Source of the DNA: Lachnospiraceae bacterium
Lineage (GTDB): Bacteria > Bacillota_A > Clostridia > Lachnospirales > Lachnospiraceae
Length of the DNA: 5,562 bases
Reading direction: 5' to 3'
Assembly: GCA_017652545.1 (NCBI GenBank)
Contig: JAGCAV010000544.1
Coordinates: 1-5,562 of the forward strand
Below the pieces are notes generated by a model. That model was not told the origin of the DNA. It saw only the letters and a list, made by a program, of their open reading frames with translations, and did not search any database. This document shows, piece by piece, positions 4,506-5,562 of the stretch. The stretch's first letter is position 1, and every line of letters starts with the position of its first letter. The position numbers and the translations under genes are program-made.

Positions 4506-5562
4506 ATGGATCACGAGAGTTTTTTTAACATATCCGAAGAACTGAAAAAGCTGCCGGCATCCCCGGGTGTATACATCATGCACGATGAGAAGGATGCCAT
4601 TATTTATGTGGGAAAGGCGGTCAGCTTAAAAAACCGTGTCAGACAGTATTTCCAGGCCACCCGCAATAAAGGGCCCAAGATCGGGCAGATGGTCACCCAT
4701 ATCCGGCGGTTCGAGTACATTGTCACAGACTCGGAACTGGAGGCGCTGGTGCTGGAGTGCAACCTGATCAAGGAGCACAGGCCACGGTACAACACCCTGC
4801 TGAAGGATGACAAGACGTATCCCTTTATCAAGGTCACGGTGGGAGAGGATTTCCCCCGCATCATTTTTACGAGAAGGATGACGAAGGACAAGTCCAGATA
4901 TTTCGGCCCCTTTACGAGCGCCTTTGCGGTGCGGGAAACCATAGACCTGATCCGCAGGCTTTACCGCATCAGAAGCTGTCATCGGAACCTGCCGAAAGAT
5001 ATCGGCTGTGAGCGGCCGTGCCTGAACCATCATATCAGACAATGCGATGCGCCCTGCCAGGGGTACATCAGCCGGGAAGCATACCGTGAAAATGTGGATA
5101 AGGCACTTGATTTTCTTTCCGGGAATTATGCGCCGGTGCTGGACATGCTGGAACAGCGGATGAACAGCGCTGCAGAGCAGCTGCGCTTTGAGGAAGCTGC
5201 CGCCTGCCGCGACCTGCTGGAAAATGCCAGGCAGGTCGCGCAGCGTCAGAAGATCACCAGTGAAGACGGCCAGGACCGGGATGTGCTGGCTGTCTCGACG
5301 GACGGGGGCGACGCGATCGTGCAGGTGTTCTACATACGGGACGGGAAGCTGATCGGAAGAGACCATTACTGGGTCAGGATCGGACTCAATGAACGTGTGT
5401 CCGACATCCTTTCGACCTTCATCAAGCAGTATTACGCGGGAACACCCTATGTCCCGAAGGAACTGCTCCTCGAAACGGATGTAGAGGATCATGAGCTGCT
5501 TGAGGCTTACCTCTCAAACAGGAGGGAAAGCAGGGTATATCTTAAGACCCCCCAGAGAGGAC
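4506..5562 (+). CDS. uvrC: UvrABC excinuclease subunit C, 5' part
   Basis: UvrC makes both incisions around a DNA lesion once UvrB is loaded by UvrA in nucleotide excision repair; it acts in the cytoplasm on the chromosome. The first 352 residues of a protein usually near 600 are present, running off the window. The N-terminal GIY-YIG nuclease (about 15-95) shows PGVYIM (20-25), IYVGKA (33-38), LKNRVRQYF (41-49) with the expected arginine, and SELEALVLECNLIKEHRPRYN (76-96) containing the catalytic glutamate. Cys158, 172, 180 and 184 match the four-cysteine pattern linked to an iron-sulfur cluster in E. coli UvrC. A UVR (UvrB-binding) motif spans about 210-245. The start of the RNase H-like 5'-incision half begins near 258. 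ATG 4506 fits the family N-terminus, but the Shine-Dalgarno is poor (AAAGAG touches the ATG), and no clear promoter lies between the terminator and the gene. Confidence 0.97.
   Translation, partial: MDHESFFNISEELKKLPASPGVYIMHDEKDAIIYVGKAVSLKNRVRQYFQATRNKGPKIGQMVTHIRRFEYIVTDSELEALVLECNLIKEHRPRYNTLLKDDKTYPFIKVTVGEDFPRIIFTRRMTKDKSRYFGPFTSAFAVRETIDLIRRLYRIRSCHRNLPKDIGCERPCLNHHIRQCDAPCQGYISREAYRENVDKALDFLSGNYAPVLDMLEQRMNSAAEQLRFEEAAACRDLLENARQVAQRQKITSEDGQDRDVLAVSTDGGDAIVQVFYIRDGKLIGRDHYWVRIGLNERVSDILSTFIKQYYAGTPYVPKELLLETDVEDHELLEAYLSNRRESRVYLKTPQRG

Noticed and set aside
4461..4506. Upstream in-frame GTG start for uvrC at 4461, which would translate the tandem repeat
   Set aside because: It lies inside the terminator stem and would add a 15-residue extension before the usual UvrC N-terminus. 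ATG 4506 fits the family better, although its Shine-Dalgarno is weak.
4626..5492. 288-codon - strand open frame opposite uvrC, and a 170-codon one opposite the PAP2 gene (3636-4148)
   Set aside because: Both are antisense to well-recognised genes and show no family motifs, so they are shadows.
1..5562. A new defence, mobile or secretion system
   Set aside because: All five genes belong to recognised chromosomal families, with no transposase, integrase, toxin-antitoxin pair, CRISPR repeat or long unexplained stretch.

Overview
This looks like a piece of ordinary bacterial chromosome from an anaerobic Firmicute (Bacillota), most likely Lachnospiraceae or a close relative. The evidence is the style of the proteins: an FtsH with an HEVGH zinc motif, a cytidylate-kinase-like protein of the Cytidylate_kin2 type, a PAP2 protein ending in a KQHSVVD-type motif, and a UvrC of clostridial type, together with moderately high G+C, purine-rich Shine-Dalgarno sites and sigma-A-like promoters. 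This assignment comes from recognising protein motifs; no search was run. All five genes lie on the + strand and none is on the - strand.

Layout: 1-595 is the 3' part of cobT (lower-ligand activation in cobalamin synthesis). 596-705 holds an extended -10 promoter and a short structured leader. 706-1332 encodes a cytidylate kinase-like P-loop protein, closed by a clear intrinsic terminator (1371-1395). 1396-1539 holds a near-consensus promoter (TTGATA-17-TATAAT) and a hairpin-containing leader. 1540-3588 is ftsH, a membrane-bound AAA+ zinc protease that appears complete and intact. 3589-3719 holds a weaker candidate promoter and no convincing terminator. 3720-4403 is a PAP2-family membrane protein with a TTG start and a non-canonical phosphatase signature. 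A strong terminator follows at 4433-4471, then a perfect 15-bp tandem duplication (4471-4500). uvrC, the nucleotide-excision-repair incision nuclease, starts at 4506 and runs off the window at 5562.

The genes belong to unrelated housekeeping processes: cofactor synthesis, nucleotide or P-loop metabolism, membrane protein quality control, lipid phosphate chemistry and DNA repair. The promoters and terminators divide them into at least three transcription units: the cobT end, the kinase gene, and ftsH perhaps with PAP2. uvrC comes after a terminator without an obvious promoter of its own. I see no mobile element, CRISPR array, RNA gene or defence locus. The points most worth following up are regulatory or at family level: the tandem repeat and terminator just before uvrC, the degenerate PAP2 and P-loop signatures, and the small structured leaders. 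None of these amounts to a new biological system.
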